A stretch of 64,000 bases of DNA from Amblyornis subalaris (lineage: Eukaryota; Chordata; Aves; Passeriformes; Ptilonorhynchidae). The notes under the pieces are model-generated. The model did no database searches, was not told the DNA's origin, and worked only from the letters and a program-made list of their open reading frames with translations. The stretch spans positions 4,230,643-4,294,642 of the forward strand of contig JACAXG010000007.1 in assembly GCA_018881555.1 (NCBI GenBank). Direction: 5' to 3'. Every line of letters begins with the position of its first letter. Position 1 is the first letter of the stretch. Position numbers and translations under genes: made by a program. This document shows positions 62,001-64,000 of the stretch, one piece after another.

Positions 62001-63905
62001 AAAATCTGCATGAATTGCTTTTAACTTCNTTTAAACCTCCTTCGTGATGACACTGGTGGGGGATGCCTTGTTCTCCCCCCTTGCCCTGCTGTAAAACAGA
62101 GTAAATCTCCTTTTCAGCTTCTTTATGCTATGTGCAATTTTGTAGGTTGCTGCTCTCTCTCCCCTAGTTTTCAGATAGCAAACTAATCTACTTAATCCTC
62201 TTCTAAAGAAGATTTCCACATATCTTTGATTATCCTCACAACATTCTGCATATTTTCTCCTTTTTCCATCTTTCTGAAATGGGATTAATAGAATTGTATG
62301 CAATATGAGATCCTAAATGTCTGTATGGTCTTTTGGAGGCATAGCTCGATGCTTTTTGGTTTACTGTTCCTAGTAATTTCAAACCTTCTATTTGTCTGCT
62401 TTTGAACAGTGAGTTAATTCTAGTATTTTTCCTCAGTGGTAACTCTCTCCTTAATTTGTTTTTGTGAGGCAGAAACCAATTTTTTTTCCTCCATGTACAT
62501 CTTTGCATTCATCTGCATCTTCACTCATCTGCTTAAGGTACTCCCCAACCTGTCACAGTAATCCTCAGCTCTTAAACAATAAACTCTGTATCCTATTGTC
62601 CTTTCTCTTCATCTTCCTCTCTGCCCCATCTTGATCACTTGAGTGCACTGAGCTGTGAATAACCATATATATTTCAAGGACTGACTTAGCAACTGCTTTG
62701 AAAGGGCAATTTACTTTTTTCATTAATAAGTGATCAAAAGATAGGAAACGAAGGGTGGGATCCTCTCTCATCTAATTACAATTCAGTTTCTTTAGGAGCC
62801 TTTAATGAGGATTTGTGACAAAAGCTTCTAGGAAACATGAGTATACTTTATTGACAAGATTATCCCTGTGTTCCATGACCCCTTTGAAGGGCTTCAGCTC
62901 GAACTGAGAAGTGATTTCTTATCCTAAACCAATCAGTCTTCTTTCCCTCGTTTGTGTCCATGTCTGCTAATTTTCTTTTTATTTTTTTTTTAAATGGGTT
63001 TTCCTTTTTGCTTTGCACACAAGGGGTGGATTAAAATTTACTGTTCTCTTGAAACCAGTTTTAAAGATTGTTACATGGCAAACAGACACAGCTCCTCTTC
63101 TGTATGTGCTCTGCAGGTGACAAGTTACAGGATGCAGTTATTCAGAATCGCTGTATTCAGATTCCCTTGGGACCATTTGGATGAGCAGTCGAGTGGCTGT
63201 CTGTCATTTGTCTTTTATGTACATTTTGTGAATTTGTTCTAAGATGTTTTCTCCTGATAACTGGGTCAGGTGTTCAGATTCAGCTGTGAAATAACAGCGT
63301 TGGCAATGTAGNGAAAATGTGAGTGAATGGCTCTGAGGACTGTGCTGCAATAGCCTGGTTGCTGTGGTTAACATAATCTCTTCCTGTGTGTATATTAAAA
63401 TGCAGANAATCTTGTAAAGCTTTGGCTACATTTAAATGAGGACTGCCGCGTCCAGCAAATGAATGAGGTTTCCTACACAGGGCAGGGCTTTCTCCTCTTG
63501 GCTGCTTGGCTGGGCTGTCTCTGGCTGCGCTGACTGTGTGAAGGGATGTGAACCAGCAGGGATAGATGTATAGAGTGGACTGGGAGGAGCTGAGGACTGC
63601 ATGTGCATGCTTGAAGCATATCAATGCACCTTTTGTCCTTTCTGTTTATTTTGGTTTAATTTTAATCTGATTCCATGGGCTGGCTCTCTGCTTGACGGCA
63701 GTATCAGGGGTGCTGTGATTTAGCTTCACCCAAAAGGGACCCAACATCCACCCTAGCGTGCAAAATGAGGCACAATAAATATGAATGTTTGAAAGCTTTT
63801 TAAAGTGCATTTCCAACCTGCTGATCCCTGAATGCTGAAGCATCTGGAGTTCTGAAGGATACTGTTGTAAAGTCTGCTTCAGTTCTTGGCAAGGCAGGAC
63901 AGATT
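56004..63905. other. Gene-poor flank, part 6
   Basis: About 7.9 kb of AT-rich sequence without a recognisable gene. The longest open frame (56727-57182, 151 codons) has an ambiguous base and no family resemblance. It includes a T/G-rich low-complexity run (61050-61140) and a perfect short palindrome (61362-61388). Confidence 0.5.
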
Positions 63906-63910
63906 GACCC

Positions 63911-64000
63911 TGAGATTATCTCAGCTGGTTAGAGCGTGGTGCTAATGATGCCAGGGTTGTGGGATTGATCCCTGTCTAGGCCATTCACTTAAGAGTTGAA
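63911..64000 (+). repeat. tRNA-Ile-derived SINE head (TguSINE1-like), cut by window end
   Basis: 'tctcagctggttagagcgtg' (A box), the anticodon arm 'tggtgctaatgatgcca' with anticodon AAT, and 'gggattgatccc' (B box), then 'aggcca', reproduce tRNA-Ile(AAT) in order. The 5' acceptor strand does not pair with the 3' strand and the T loop lacks its TTC, so it is not a working tRNA. Songbirds have a SINE with a tRNA-Ile head and a CR1-like tail, as I recall. The tail lies beyond the window. Confidence 0.7.

Noticed and set aside
63911..63982. Functional tRNA-Ile gene
   Set aside because: The acceptor stem does not pair and the T loop lacks the conserved TTC, so it is a SINE head or pseudogene.
1..64000. 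CRISPR arrays, bacterial operons or other prokaryotic systems
   Set aside because: No regularly spaced direct repeats and no prokaryotic gene layout. Introns and avian repeats show a vertebrate nuclear origin.

Overview
The window looks like bird nuclear DNA, most likely a passerine or other neoavian. Several truncated CR1 LINE copies carry the usual avian 3'-end sequence, and there are avian-type endogenous-retrovirus LTRs and a tRNA-Ile-derived SINE head at the right edge. A multi-exon vertebrate gene sits in long AT-rich introns. Scattered single Ns and one gap of about 55 N indicate a draft assembly.

The one gene I can name is PCDH10 (protocadherin-10, OL-protocadherin), on the plus strand. 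A GC/CpG-rich upstream region (about 0.98-2.15 kb and 3.0-3.5 kb) and a long 5' leader precede one very large GC-rich first exon (4394-6991). That exon encodes the signal peptide, six cadherin repeats, the membrane span and the proximal cytoplasmic tail. Four small exons (8483-8541, 9100-9206, 18353-18658, 35712-35731) supply the delta-2 protocadherin cytoplasmic motifs and the conserved C-terminus RKRIC. All splice sites are GT/AG and all phases fit, giving a predicted 1029-residue protein. Reading through the first donor gives a second product of 896 residues. The 3' UTR follows, with poly(A) signals at 36317-36322 and 36472-36482.

The least expected signal is in intron 4 and just past the gene. 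Three exon-like segments (31659-31754, 34817-34854, 37660-37806) have good splice sites, open frames and phases compatible with each other and with the exon-4 donor. Together they could encode an alternative cytoplasmic tail of about 93 residues in place of the short constitutive end. I cannot confirm expression; this is the main candidate for something undescribed.

From about 37.8 kb to 64 kb I find no recognisable gene, consistent with a gene-poor flank. It holds CR1 pieces, LTRs (one nested in a CR1), an inverted pair of GC-rich repeats, a probable hAT MITE, microsatellites and the terminal SINE.
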